Below are positions 40,693 to 51,232 of a stretch of DNA of 64,000 bases, in pieces. Made by a program: the position numbers and the translations under genes. Location: positions 62,001 through 126,000 of the forward strand of contig JADIYN010000013.1 in the NCBI GenBank assembly GCA_016705335.1, written 5' to 3'. Positions within the stretch are counted from its first letter, which is position 1; every line of letters begins with the position of its first letter. This DNA is from Draconibacterium sp. Lineage in GTDB: Bacteria; Bacteroidota; Bacteroidia; Bacteroidales; Prolixibacteraceae. The notes under the pieces were generated by a model, which worked only from the letters and a program-made list of their open reading frames with translations, ran no database searches and was not told where the DNA came from.

Positions 40693-40873
40693 ATTCGTTA
40701 AATCATTCTTGTATTTCTAATATGGATTATTAAGCTTTAATTTTCCTATTCCAAACCACCACCAACCCAAATTTTTATTGTAAAATTGTCGTCATTAAAA
40801 CTTAACTGAAGATATTTGAAACTGCTAATCTGTTTCATCCTAAAAAAATCGAATCAAACTAAATAACCAAAAA

Positions 40874-42702
40874 ATGAAATTAACTGCAATCGACATTTTT
40901 ATCATTTTCGCCTACCTGTTTTCTACAGTTGTAATCGGACTTGTACTTAAAAAAGTTGCTCAAAAAAGCAAATCGAATTATATGCTCGGCGGCAACAAAC
41001 TGCCGTGGTATTTACTTGGTTTATCCAATGCATCTGGAATGTTCGATATTTCAGGAACCATGTGGCTTGTTACCCTGCTTTTTGTGTATGGCTTGAAAAG
41101 CATCTGGATTCCTTGGTTGTGGCCGGTTTTTAACCAGGTTTTTTTAATGGTTTTCCTCAGTATCTGGTTGCGCCGCTCGAAAGTTACTACCGGAGCTGAA
41201 TGGATAAATACACGTTTTGGAAAGTCGATTGATAGCCGATTGTCGCACGGCGTCGTGGTTTTTTTCGCACTGATTTTGTGCCTCGGTTACCTTGCTTATG
41301 GTTTTATTGGACTCGGTAAATTTGTAATGATTTTTATTCCCTGGGACATGGTTCAACCCTATATTCCTTTTAATGTTCCTCTTGAATACGTTCCGCACGT
41401 TTATGGGATTACATTTACGATGTTTGCCGTTTTCTATGCTGTTTTGGGTGGAATGGCAAGTATCGTTTGGGCCGACGTTTTGCAATATTTCATTATGACC
41501 CTTTCAGCCATATTAATTGGCGTTTTGGCAATGAAAGCGATGACTGTTGAAACTTTAAATGTTCCGGATGCGTGGAGAACGCCTTTTTTGGGCGAAATCT
41601 TGATTCGCTCAACTGGCATGGAATTATTGACGAAGTGAACGCAAAAATTGCGAGTGATGGTTATTCACTCTTCTCCATATTTTTTATGATGATGGTTTTT
41701 AAAGGTTTGCTGGTTTCAATCGCGGGCCCGGCTCCAACCTACGACATGCAAAAAATCCTTTCTACAAAAACGCCAAAAGAAGCAGCCAAAATGAGTGGTT
41801 TTGTATCTGTGGTTTTAATGCCGATCCGCTATTTTATGATTGCAGGTTTTGCAATTCTTGGTTTACTTTATTATGACAGACTAAATTTAATGGTAGCCGG
41901 ACAAATAGATTTTGAGCAGATTTTACCTTCTGCAATTGCCGAATTTGTGCCAATGGGTTTTATGGGATTGCTGCTTGCCGGATTGCTTGCTGCTTTTAAT
42001 TCAACCTTTGCCGGAACATTAAATGCAGCCCAGGCATACATTGTAAACGACATTTATCTTCGTTATATAAAACCTGAAGCAAGCAATAACCAAATGAAAA
42101 ACATAAATTATATAGTTGGTGTTTTGGTGGTTATTGTAAGTATTATTTTCGGGATTTTTGCGCAGGACGTAAACAGTATGTTGCAGTGGATTGTATCGGC
42201 ACTTTACGGAAGTTACATTGTATCGAATGTATTGAAATGGTACTGGTGGCGTTTTAACGGTTATGGATATTTTTGGGGAATGGTTGCGGGTTTAATTCCA
42301 GCTTTAATTTTCCCATATATTTTCACCGAAACGCTTGATTTATATTATTTCCCGTGGCTGTTACTGATTTCAATTGCCGGTGCTTTACTTGGTACTCTGC
42401 TTACAAAACCAACCAACGAAGAAACTTTAAAAGAATTCTACCGAACAGTTAATCCATGGGGATTTTGGGGACCGATAAAACAAAAAGTAATGGCCGAAAA
42501 TCCTGATTTTATGCCAAACAAAAACTTTAAAATGGATATGTTCAACGTTGTAATCGGCACAATTGCCCAAACCGCGTTGGTTGCTTTACCCATTTACATT
42601 GTATTAAGAGATACACTGCCAATTTGGATTACAATAATTATTACAATAATTTGCGGTTTTATCCTGAAGAAAACATGGTGGGATAGGCTGCCGGAAGAAT
42701 AG
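40874..42702 (+). CDS. SSS-family sodium:solute symporter (frameshifted)
   Basis: About 610 residues with some 13-14 membrane helices. The N-terminus (TAIDIFIIFAYLFSTVVIGLVL) and NYMLGGNKLPWYLLGLSNASGMFDISG are typical of SGLT-like sugar transporters, as is the NSTFAGTLNAAQAYIVNDIY stretch. One T lost near 41586 breaks the frame in TPFFGRNLDSL. It lies between the kinase and the GH130 phosphorylase, so it is probably the sugar importer of that pathway. Confidence 0.88.
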
Positions 42703-42820
42703 AAAAAGTTTTAAGTTTAAGGTTCAAAGTTTAAAGAAAAAAAAGACATAGTTTTGAATTGAATGTTTGAACTGAACCGAATACTTTAAACTTTAAACAC
42801 AGAACTTTAAACTCATAAGA

Positions 42821-44005
42821 ATGATACCATCAAAAAAACAATTTGACAAGCGGTTGGCGAAACTCAGAAAAGAACATAAAAAGCTGATCACAAAAAAGAA
42901 CAAACCCGTTAAAAAAGATTTCAACGGGATTTATGTGCGTTATAAGCGCCCAATAATTACGGCAAATCATGTCCCATTAAACTGGAGGTACGATCTGGAT
43001 TACGATACCAACCCGTTTTTAATGCAACGCATTGGTGTGAACGCAACTTTCAATAGTGGCGCCATTTATTTGGATGGCCGTTACTTGTTAATGGTCCGGA
43101 CAGAAGGCTGGGACAGGAAATCGTTTTTTGCGGTTGCCGAAAGCCTCAATGGAATTGACAACTGGCAATTTTGGGATCGCCCGGTTACCTTGCCGGAAAC
43201 AAACGAACCCGACGATAATGTTTACGATATGCGTCTTGTAAAACATCAGGATGGCTGGATTTATGGTATTTTCTGCTCAGAGCGAAAAGATAAATCAGCT
43301 CCGAAAGGCGACACTTCGCAGGCAACGGCAAGCGGTGGTATTGCCCGCACACGGGATTTGGTAAAATGGGAACGTCTGCCTGATTTTATTTCGCACCACG
43401 GCCAACAGCGCAATTTGGTTTTGCACCCTGAATTTGTGCAGGGAAAATATGCTTTTTACACCCGTCCACAGGATGGTTTTATTGAAGTTGGCGGTGGCGG
43501 TGGAATTGGCTGGGCACTGGTAACCGATATTACAAGCGCCGAAGCACCCGAAGAAAAAATAATCGATGAAAAAATTTACCATACGATAAAAGAACTCAAA
43601 AATGGTCAGGGACCGGCACCAATAAAAACCACTGAAGGTTGGTTGCACTTGGCTCACGGTGTTCGCGGTTGCGCTGCCGGTTTGCGTTACGTGCTGTTTA
43701 TGTTTATGACCGATTTGAAAGATCCGTCAAAACTGATTGCGCGTCCCGGCGGATATTTTTTAGCTTCTGAAGGTGACGAACGCATTGGCGATGTTTCGAA
43801 TGTAGTATTTACAAACGGCTGGATTCGAAATGAAAATGATGAAGTTTTTATCTATTACGGATCATCGGATACAAGGATGCACGTGGCAACAACAACAGTT
43901 GAGCGTTTGATCGATTACTGCAAAGATACGCCGGAAGATAAATTCCGCACTGCCGAAAGCGTGAAAACCATTAACAAACTGATCGATAAAAATAAAGGTT
44001 TGTAG
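42821..44005 (+). CDS. GH130 4-O-beta-D-mannosyl-D-glucose phosphorylase
   Basis: 394 residues, the normal length of GH130_1. Five-bladed propeller features: NWRYDLDYDTNPFLMQRIGVNATFNSGAIY, YLLMVRTEGWDRKSFFAVAES (conserved acid region), DDNVYDMRLVKHQDGWIYGIF and NGQGPAPIKTTEGWLHLAHG. The enzyme splits beta-1,4-mannosyl-glucose with phosphate to mannose-1-phosphate and glucose, in cytoplasmic beta-mannan breakdown. With the SSS transporter upstream it resembles known Bacteroides mannoside clusters, but no cellobiose 2-epimerase is seen nearby. Confidence 0.88.
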   Translation: MIPSKKQFDKRLAKLRKEHKKLITKKNKPVKKDFNGIYVRYKRPIITANHVPLNWRYDLDYDTNPFLMQRIGVNATFNSGAIYLDGRYLLMVRTEGWDRKSFFAVAESLNGIDNWQFWDRPVTLPETNEPDDNVYDMRLVKHQDGWIYGIFCSERKDKSAPKGDTSQATASGGIARTRDLVKWERLPDFISHHGQQRNLVLHPEFVQGKYAFYTRPQDGFIEVGGGGGIGWALVTDITSAEAPEEKIIDEKIYHTIKELKNGQGPAPIKTTEGWLHLAHGVRGCAAGLRYVLFMFMTDLKDPSKLIARPGGYFLASEGDERIGDVSNVVFTNGWIRNENDEVFIYYGSSDTRMHVATTTVERLIDYCKDTPEDKFRTAESVKTINKLIDKNKGL

Positions 44006-44107
44006 CTTATTAAACGATACTGGATAACTGCATTCCGGAACCCAGATTTCTGTATATATCAGATTCTGCATTTGTATATTGAAAAATAAGTAAAAATGTA
44101 AATTCTT

Positions 44108-44143
44108 GTCCTCCCCCTCGGGGGAGTTAGAGGGGGCTTCACA
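44108..44143. repeat. Dispersed CCTCC...GGAGG intergenic repeat, copy 2
   Basis: The segment pairs CTCCCCC with GGGGGAG and continues AGAGGGGGCTTC up to the start of the next gene. It forms part of the leader of the YdeI-like gene. Confidence 0.6.
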
Positions 44144-44144
44144 A

Positions 44145-44718
44145 ATGAAAGACAATTTACCCGTAATATTATTCGAAACAGAACAAGCCTGGATTAACTG
44201 GCTGGAAGAAAATGAAAATGAACCTGGGGTTTGGATGCAGATTGCCAAAAAGAACAGCGGTATGATTTCAATAAACTACCAGCAAGCTTTGGATATTGCG
44301 CTTTGTTTTGGCTGGATTGACGGTTTGAAAAATAAATTTGACGAAAAAACATTTATCCAGCGTTTTACAGCAAGAAAACCCAACAGCAAATGGTCGAAAA
44401 TAAACAGGGACAAAGCCGAATTATTTATTTCCGAAGGAAAAATGCGGCCATCAGGTTTAGCTGTTATCGAAGTGGCAAAACAAAAAGGCACCTGGCAAAC
44501 AGCTTACGATTCGCAGAAAAAACATAACTGTTCCTGAAGATTTACAGGCTGAACTGGATAAAAACCCTGAAGCAGCCGATTTCTTCAATTCACTTGAAAG
44601 TGTTAACCGTTATGCAATTTTATTTCGTCTGCAAACTACACGAACTCCTGAATTGCGGGCAAAAAAACTCAAACAGTTTATTGAAATGTTAATACAAAAA
44701 CAAAAAATACACAATTAA
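44145..44718 (+). CDS. YdeI/OmpD-associated family protein (frameshifted)
   Basis: About 190 residues after repair. Start ATG 44145 follows the palindromic repeat. Family features: AWINWLEENENEPGVWMQIAKK, INYQQALDIALCFGWIDGLKNKFDE, FIQRFTARKPNSKWSKIN and GTWQTAYDS. One extra A near 44520 breaks the frame; the continuation ITVPEDLQAELDKNPEAADFF ends at 44718. This is the one clear homopolymer insertion in the window. The family binds or responds to antibiotics in some reports; function is not settled. Confidence 0.82.
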
Positions 44719-44731
44719 TTTGTAACAAAAG

Positions 44732-44761
44732 GTCCCGCAACAGAGGGATTAGGGGGGCATT
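44732..44761. repeat. Dispersed AGAGGGATTAGGGGGGC-type repeat, copy 3
   Basis: CAGAGGGATTAGGGGGGCATTT immediately precedes the next gene's ATG and resembles the right halves of copies 1 and 2. It overlaps the ribosome-binding region, so it could influence translation. Confidence 0.45.
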
Positions 44762-44762
44762 T

Positions 44763-45776
44763 ATGAAAAAATACAATTGGGCAATTTTAGGATGCGGCCA
44801 CATCGCCAATAAATTTTGCAGCGATTTGAAATTGCTGTCCAACGCGAATCTTTACGCAACTTCGTCACGCGATTTGCAAAAAGCAATCGATTACAAAAAC
44901 AAATATGGTTTTGAGGTTGCCTATGGCAGTTATACAGAAATGGTTAATGACCCGAAAGTAGATGCCGTTTATATTGCCACTCCGCACACTTTTCATCGCG
45001 AACATGCTATACTTTGCATGAACCACAAAAAAGCTGTTTTATGTGAAAAAGCTTTCGCCATCAATAAAAAAGAGGTTGAAGAAATGATAGCCTGCGCCAA
45101 AGAAAACAGCACTTTTCTGATGGAAGCATTTTGGACAAAATTTCAGCCCAGTTTTATAAAGGCAATGGAAATCCTGAAATCAGGCGAGTTGGGAAAGCTG
45201 CAGATTGTCAGGTCTGATTTTGCTTTCAACGCCCCGTTTATTGAAGAACGAAGATTATACAATGTTAATCTTGGCGGCGGCTCGTTACTCGATATTGGTC
45301 TTTATCCGGTTTTTGCTGCCTTGACTTCTCTTGGAAAACCCGATTTTATAAAAACTTTCGCCCATTTTAGCACAACCGGTACAGAAGAAAGCATCAGCAT
45401 GTTATTCCAATATGCCGGTGGTGAAATGGCAAACCTCGCTTCATCTTTTTCATCCTATTCGCCCACCCAAACCGAGTATTGGTGCGAAAAAGGCTACATG
45501 ATTTTAAATCCGCGCTGGTACATGCCCACAAAAATTACAATCGTGAAAAACGGACAGGAACCACTGTATTTTAATTCCGGTCATTTTGAAGGCACAGGTT
45601 ATCAATACGAAGCTGCACATGTTATGAAATGTCTTGATGAAGAGAAAATTGAAAGTGAAATCATGACCTGGCAAAACAGCCTCGATTTGATTGAAACTTT
45701 GGATCGGATTCGACGGGACGCAGGAATATTTTTCCCTGAACATGATAAAACTGATGACAAACTGAAGTTTTGTTAA
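44763..45776 (+). CDS. Gfo/Idh/MocA family dehydrogenase
   Basis: 337 residues, without signal peptide. The Rossmann motif WAILGCGHIANKFCSDL, DAVYIATPHTFHREH, and VLCEKAFAINKKEVEEMI place it in the dihydrodiol-dehydrogenase-like branch, as does FLMEAFWTKFQP and the LGGGSLLDIGLYPVF motif. It probably oxidises or reduces a sugar or dihydrodiol using NAD(P). Unlike the exported homologue at 36638, this one is cytoplasmic. Confidence 0.9.
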   Translation: MKKYNWAILGCGHIANKFCSDLKLLSNANLYATSSRDLQKAIDYKNKYGFEVAYGSYTEMVNDPKVDAVYIATPHTFHREHAILCMNHKKAVLCEKAFAINKKEVEEMIACAKENSTFLMEAFWTKFQPSFIKAMEILKSGELGKLQIVRSDFAFNAPFIEERRLYNVNLGGGSLLDIGLYPVFAALTSLGKPDFIKTFAHFSTTGTEESISMLFQYAGGEMANLASSFSSYSPTQTEYWCEKGYMILNPRWYMPTKITIVKNGQEPLYFNSGHFEGTGYQYEAAHVMKCLDEEKIESEIMTWQNSLDLIETLDRIRRDAGIFFPEHDKTDDKLKFC

Positions 45777-45933
45777 TTAACAAATCAGTTAAAATAACTT
45801 CACCAACTCTTTTCAATCCTTTCCAATTCCCAATTTTTCAAAAATGTTTAAAAATAATTTTTGAATCGGCTGACAAATGTTTAATTTTTTTAACTTAAAC
45901 ACCAAAATTAACTACACTTTAAACTGAAAAAAT

Positions 45934-47388
45934 ATGAAAGTAGTTGTTCTCGGCGCAGGTGTTTCAGGCCACACTGCTGCTGCATTCCTCAAAAAGAAAT
46001 TAGGTAAAAAACACGAGGTTGTTGTTGTAACACCAAGCCAGTATTACCAATGGGTTCCTTCAAACATTTGGGTTGGCGTTGGAAAAATGACAGTTGACCA
46101 GGTTCGGTTTAAACTGGAAAAAGTCTATAATCGTTGGGATATTGATTATAAACAAGCCAAAGCAATGGCAATTTTCCCTGAAGGTGATTCAACTCACGAA
46201 AAAGGTTTTGTTGAAATAAGTTATACTTCGGAAACAAAACGAGGCGAGACCGAACGCGTTGAATATGATTTTCTTGTAAATGCAACCGGGCCGAAACTCA
46301 ACTTTGAAGCCACCGAAGGATTGGGACCGGGTAAAAACTCGGTTTCGGTTTGTTCTTTCGACCATGCTGCACATGCCTGGGAAGAACTGCAAAAAAGCAT
46401 CGGGTTGATGAAACAGGGTAAAAAGCAACGTTTTTTGATTGGAACGGGCCACCCCGGCGCAACCTGTCAGGGTGCGGCTTTTGAATATGCACTAAACATT
46501 GCTTTTGAAATTAAACAACGCAAACTCTCACATCTTGCCGAAATTACATGGATTTCAAATGAATACGAAGTTGGCGATTTTGGAATGGGTGGCGCATTTG
46601 TAAAACGCGGCGGATACATAACTTCAACCAAAGTTTTTACTGAATCGGTGTTTGCCGAAAACAACATTAAATGGATAAAACGTGCCGGCGTAAAAAAAGT
46701 AGAACCCGGAGTTGCACATTACGAAACACTTGACGGCGAAATGCACACTGCTGAATTCGATTTTGCCATGCTGATTCCCGCTTTTTCGGGCCAGGATATT
46801 AAAGCATTCAACAAAACAGGGGAAGACATTACTTCAACGCTTTTTGCGCCCAACAAATTTATGAAAGTGGATGCCGATTACACGCCAAAAGCCTTTGAAG
46901 AATGGAGCGTTGCCGACTGGCCACAAACTTACCAAAGTCCGGCTTACGAAAATATATATGCCGCCGGAATTGCATTTGCACCACCCCACCCCATTTCGAA
47001 ACCGATGAAAAGCGTGAACGGGACAATGATCTCTCCGGCGCCGCCAAGAACCGGAATGCCATCGGGAGTTACAGGAAAAATCATTGCACAAAATATTGCA
47101 GAGTCGATAAAAAGTGGGAAAATTGAACACCACCACAAAGCCAGTATGGGGAAAATGGGCGCTGCATGCATTGTTTCAGCCGGATACAGCATGACCAAAG
47201 GCTTGGGTGCAACAATGACGGTTTCGCCGGTGGTTCCCGATTGGGAAAAATACCCCGAATGGGGCCGCGATATAAAACAAACTGTCGGTGAAATCGGTCT
47301 GGCCGGCCACTGGATAAAATTATTCCTTCATTACATGTTTTTGCACAAAGCAAAAGGCTACCCGTTTTGGTGGTTGGTGCCGGAATAA
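45934..47388 (+). CDS. Sulfide:quinone oxidoreductase-like flavoprotein
   Basis: 484 residues. FAD site VVVLGAGVSGHTAAAFL near the N-terminus, YDFLVNATGPKL in the middle, then GTGHPGATCQGAAFEYA and AGIAFAPPHPI near the end. Three cysteines (C140, C178 and C412) lie where sulfide:quinone oxidoreductases carry the catalytic trio. C-terminal residues (LFLHYMFLHKAKGYPFWWLVPE) are amphipathic and could anchor it to the membrane. It would oxidise sulfide to sulfur and reduce quinone. Other SQR-like proteins with no sulfide activity exist, so I rank this as probable. Confidence 0.78.
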   Translation: MKVVVLGAGVSGHTAAAFLKKKLGKKHEVVVVTPSQYYQWVPSNIWVGVGKMTVDQVRFKLEKVYNRWDIDYKQAKAMAIFPEGDSTHEKGFVEISYTSETKRGETERVEYDFLVNATGPKLNFEATEGLGPGKNSVSVCSFDHAAHAWEELQKSIGLMKQGKKQRFLIGTGHPGATCQGAAFEYALNIAFEIKQRKLSHLAEITWISNEYEVGDFGMGGAFVKRGGYITSTKVFTESVFAENNIKWIKRAGVKKVEPGVAHYETLDGEMHTAEFDFAMLIPAFSGQDIKAFNKTGEDITSTLFAPNKFMKVDADYTPKAFEEWSVADWPQTYQSPAYENIYAAGIAFAPPHPISKPMKSVNGTMISPAPPRTGMPSGVTGKIIAQNIAESIKSGKIEHHHKASMGKMGAACIVSAGYSMTKGLGATMTVSPVVPDWEKYPEWGRDIKQTVGEIGLAGHWIKLFLHYMFLHKAKGYPFWWLVPE

Positions 47389-47391
47389 AAG

Positions 47392-47420
47392 CCCCTCCCA
47401 ACCTCCCCAAAGGGAGGAGT
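47392..47420. repeat. Dispersed CCTCC...GGAGG intergenic repeat, copy 4
   Basis: CCCTCCCAACCTCCCCAAAGGGAGGAGT pairs CCTCCC with GGGAGG and starts four bases after the SQR-like stop, with AAAAGCCCC in front; on the minus strand it gives the same GGGGCTTTT end as copy 1. Confidence 0.6.
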
Positions 47421-47535
47421 AAGAATAAGAAATATCGGAAGCAAAAGGAATGATACAACGAATTCAAAACAAAAACTTTCTAATTTCTTATTCCTAATTC
47501 AGTGTTTTACATTTTTTTAATTCATAAAAAAAATC

Positions 47536-47694
47536 ATGGAAAATAAAGTATATAGCGCAAATAAAGACGAGTTTTACCCACCAATACCAACAAAAGGTAC
47601 AAAAAGGAGGCGTACAAATTTTATAATACAATTATTCAATTTCTTTAGGTTGAACCTGAAAATTATGTTGATAGTTGTAAAAGGGCATTCATAG
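47536..47694 (+). CDS. Possible 52-residue basic peptide
   Basis: A short ORF beginning MENKVYSANKDEFYPP, then KGTKRRRTNFIIQLFNFF, ending VVKGHS. It has a proline-rich start, a KRRR patch and an amphipathic tail, which looks more like a real peptide than random sequence. It is followed 21 bases later by a strong terminator. No family recognised. Confidence 0.45.
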   Translation: MENKVYSANKDEFYPPIPTKGTKRRRTNFIIQLFNFFRLNLKIMLIVVKGHS

Positions 47695-47715
47695 TTATGC
47701 TATTTTATTTGAAAG

Positions 47716-47750
47716 TCACTTTCCACCATAAAATGGAAAGTGATTTTTCA
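47716..47750 (+). terminator. Rho-independent terminator
   Basis: A perfect 10-bp stem (TCACTTTCCA 47716-47725, TGGAAAGTGA 47734-47743) with an 8-nt loop and a T run. It ends the SQR-like/small peptide transcript and isolates the tricorn gene. Confidence 0.88.
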
Positions 47751-47855
47751 TTTATGTCAGTTAAGTCATCATTTCAAAAAAATATAGCCCCATGAACTAT
47801 TTTGCTCAATAAATGTCTCAATAACAATTTCGTAATCATAACAAAAACAATAAAT

Positions 47856-50800
47856 ATGAAAAATCTGCTTCTGGTTCTATCAGCATTTTTAGTGTTTCAA
47901 AATTCCAACGCACAAATCAGTGCGAAGCTGATGCGTTATATGGACGTTTCGGATAAGCAAATAACCTTTGTTTATGGCGGCGATATTTGGATAGTTGCAA
48001 AAACAGGAGGTACTGCAGTTCAAATTACACACTCGCCCGGCGAAGAATCGTGGCCTAAATTTTCGCCCGACGGTAAGGAAATTGCATACACAGCAAACTA
48101 CAACGGCAATTCAGATATTTTTGTAATCCCTGTAACAGGAGGCATTCCGGAACGTGTTACTTATAACTCATTCCCCGACAGAATGATCGACTGGCAACCA
48201 GATGGGAAAAAGTTGCTTTTTGCCTCAGCCCGCGAAAATGGCGTGAATCGTTTAAGTCAGTTTTATTTGGTTGACAAAACCGGTGGGTTTCCCGAAAAAT
48301 TAGCAGTCCCGTATGGCGAGTTAGCAACCTATTCTCCTGCTGGAAACAAACTTGCATACATTACCAAAATAACGGAAAACTACCCTTTTAAAAGATATCG
48401 TGGAGGAATGACCTCGGATATAATTATTTACGATTTCAATACCAAAAAAACAGAACGGATAACCTTTGATGAAGTTAATGATGGTAAACCGGCCTGGGCT
48501 GGCGATAAAGTTTACTTTCTTTCAGACCGTGATGAAAACATGCGCCTGAACATTTGGGAATACGACACAAAAACAAAAGAACAGAAACAGATTACGAAGT
48601 TTAAGGATTTCGATATTTCATTCCTTTCAGCGGGACCTGCTGACCTGGTTTTTGAAATGGGCGGTGATTTATTTTTGATGGATGTGGCCACCCAACAATA
48701 CAAAAATGTGGAAGTAAATGTTATAAGCGATTTATCGGTTGAAATGCCAACTTCGAAAGATGTGAGTAAAGATATCTCGAACATGACTGCATCGCCGGGA
48801 GGAAAACGTATCGTTTTTGAAGCTCGAGGAGAACTTTTCAATGTTCCGGTAAAAGAGGGTTTTTCGTTAAACATGACGAAATCAAGCGGTGCTTTCGATC
48901 AATTCCCTTCGTGGTCGCCCGATGGAAAAACAATTGCTTTCTGGAGCGATAAATCAGGAGAATACGAAATTTATCTTCAGGAAAGCGAAGGAAAATCAGA
49001 AGCTAAAAAACTTACCAACCGCAAAAAAGGTTTCGGATACAATCTGAATTGGTCGCCAGATAGTAAAATGCTAGCTTTTATTGACGAAACAAATACAATT
49101 TATGTAATCGAAGTTGAAAACGGAAAAATAAAAACTGCCGGAAATAACAGGTGGAATATTGGGCACGGCGGAAGATTCGGCTACCCCATTTCATGGTCGC
49201 CCGACTCAAAATGGATAACCTTTACCGAACAACTGGACAATTCAAATTCAGCAATTGTTGTATTCAACACAGATGATGAAAAGAAAAGCCAGATTACAAG
49301 TGGTTTTTACGATGATGGTTACCCGATTTTCAGCACCGATGGCAAATACATTTATTATCTGACTAATAGAAACATGGATGCAGCCTATTCTGCATTGGGC
49401 GATGGAACCTGGATTTATCCAAACACAACCCAAATTGCATCAATCAGTTTAAAAGCTGAAACGCCTTCATTATTGGTCATAAAAAATGACACAGTGGCGG
49501 TAAAGAAAGACGAACCTGCTGATGCAAAAGAAAATGCCGGAGACAAGACTAAAAGCGAAGAAAAAAAGGATGGGAAAGAAGACAAGAAAAAAGAGGACAA
49601 AATAAAAGTTGAAATTGATTTTAACAATATTGAAAGCAGTCTTGTAATCTTACCGCCAAAAGCAGGGAATATCAGTGCGTTGTTTGCATTCGAAAACAAA
49701 ATAGTTTATCTGCGCCGTCCAAATACCGGTTCCGGCGAAGAATCTTCTTCACTGCACTTTTTCGATTTAAAAGAGCGGGAAGAAAAAGAAGTCATGGATA
49801 AAATTAATGATGTTGTTGCAACCGCCGATGGAAAATCGCTACTGGTTAAATCTCAGGGAAAATATGGAATAATTAGTGCCGCTGCAGGGCAAAAAATTGA
49901 AAAACCAATTCCTACCGATGGGCTTGAGATGAATTTAATTCCAAAAGAAGAATGGAAACAGATTTTAACTGATACTTGGCGCCGTCACCGCGATTTCTTT
50001 TACGACCCAAATATGCAGGGTGTAAACTGGGAAGCAGTTCGCACACAATACATGAATTTACTTGATGATGCGCGCACACGATGGGATATTACAAATCTTC
50101 AGTTGAGCATGGTTTCCGAATTGAGTGCCGGCCATACTTATGCCAATGGAGGAGATTCTGAAAGATCGCCCTCCCGCGACAATGGTTTCCTGGAATAAAC
50201 TGGGAACCTGACGGAGAACATTATAAAATTAATCACATTGTAAAACCCGCTGTCTGGGACACCGAAGTGCGTTCCCCATTCGACCAGCCGGGTGTTGAAG
50301 TAAAAGAAGGTGACTATATTTTGTCGGTTAACGGCTTAAAACTTCATTCTGAAAAAGATCCTTATGCAGCATTTGAAGGGCTTTCAGGAAAAACTGTTTC
50401 CCTGGAAATCTCATCAACCGGCAAATCAGATGATGCAAAAGAACTTGTGATTAAATGTTTGACAAGACAGGAAGAAGCGCAACTCCGTTATTTGGAACAT
50501 TTGGAAAACAACAGAAAAATGGTTGACAAATTATCCGACGGACAATTGGGATACATTTATATGAGTAATACTTCGGCACGCGGACAACTTGAATTGGTTC
50601 GCATGTTTTATGGCCAGTTGGATAAAAAAGGGTTTATTCTTGATGAACGATTTAACGCTGGCGGTCAATTAGCCGACCGTTTTCTGGAATTGCTGCAACG
50701 CCCGGTTACTTACAACCTTCACTGGCGACACGGGAAAGACCACACCAACCCGATTAAAACCAATACTGGTCCGGTTGGAATGTTGATAAACGGTTGGGCT

Positions 50801-51166
50801 GGATCTGGTGGCGATGGGCTACCGTGGGCATTTCAGGAATTGAAAGCCGGCCCCATTGTTGGCGAACGTACTTTGGGTATTTTGGTTGGCCCGGCAACAG
50901 GACATCAATTGATTGATGGCGGCACGATTACAGTTCCCGGGGCACGCTTGTATGATAACGATGGCCACTGGTTTTGGGAAGGCGAAGGAGTTCGTCCTGA
51001 TTTTGAAGTGTGGGACGACCCAAACATAATCATGCAGGGCCGCGACCCGCAAATGGAAAAAGTGGTTGAAGAAGTGCTGAAACTCACAAAAGAAAACAAA
51101 CATATCATGACTCCTGCGCCAGCGCTGGAAGACAGATCAGCAAAGGGGCTGGGGAAGAAAAAATAA
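47856..51166 (+). CDS. Tricorn-type S41 peptidase (frameshifted)
   Basis: About 1,100 residues after repair. Start ATG 47856 begins a signal peptide (ending NSNAQ); an upstream in-frame extension was rejected. Residues about 25-520 contain propeller repeats with SPDGK motifs, then a charged K/E/D-rich linker (550-600), a core domain, a PDZ domain (VEVKEGDYILSVNGLKL) and the S41 catalytic domain with Ser in NGWAGSGGDGLPWAF. Two lost bases near 50180 (in GGG and GG) break the frame. Exported proteases of this family degrade peptides in the periplasm. Confidence 0.9.
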
Positions 51167-51187
51167 GATTTAAATTGTCATAGAAAT

Positions 51188-51222
51188 GGATTCCAAAAGA
51201 TTACAATTTTGGAATCCTTTTT
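51188..51222. terminator. Bidirectional Rho-independent terminator
   Basis: An 11-bp stem (GGATTCCAAAA 51188-51198 with TTTTGGAATCC 51207-51217) and a T run. It sits between convergent genes ending at 51166 and 51233. Confidence 0.85.
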
Positions 51223-51232
51223 CGTTCAACTA

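Noticed and set aside
15883..47388. A single large polysaccharide-utilisation locus
   Set aside because: Glycoside hydrolases are scattered on both strands among unrelated genes and no SusCD pair is next to them.
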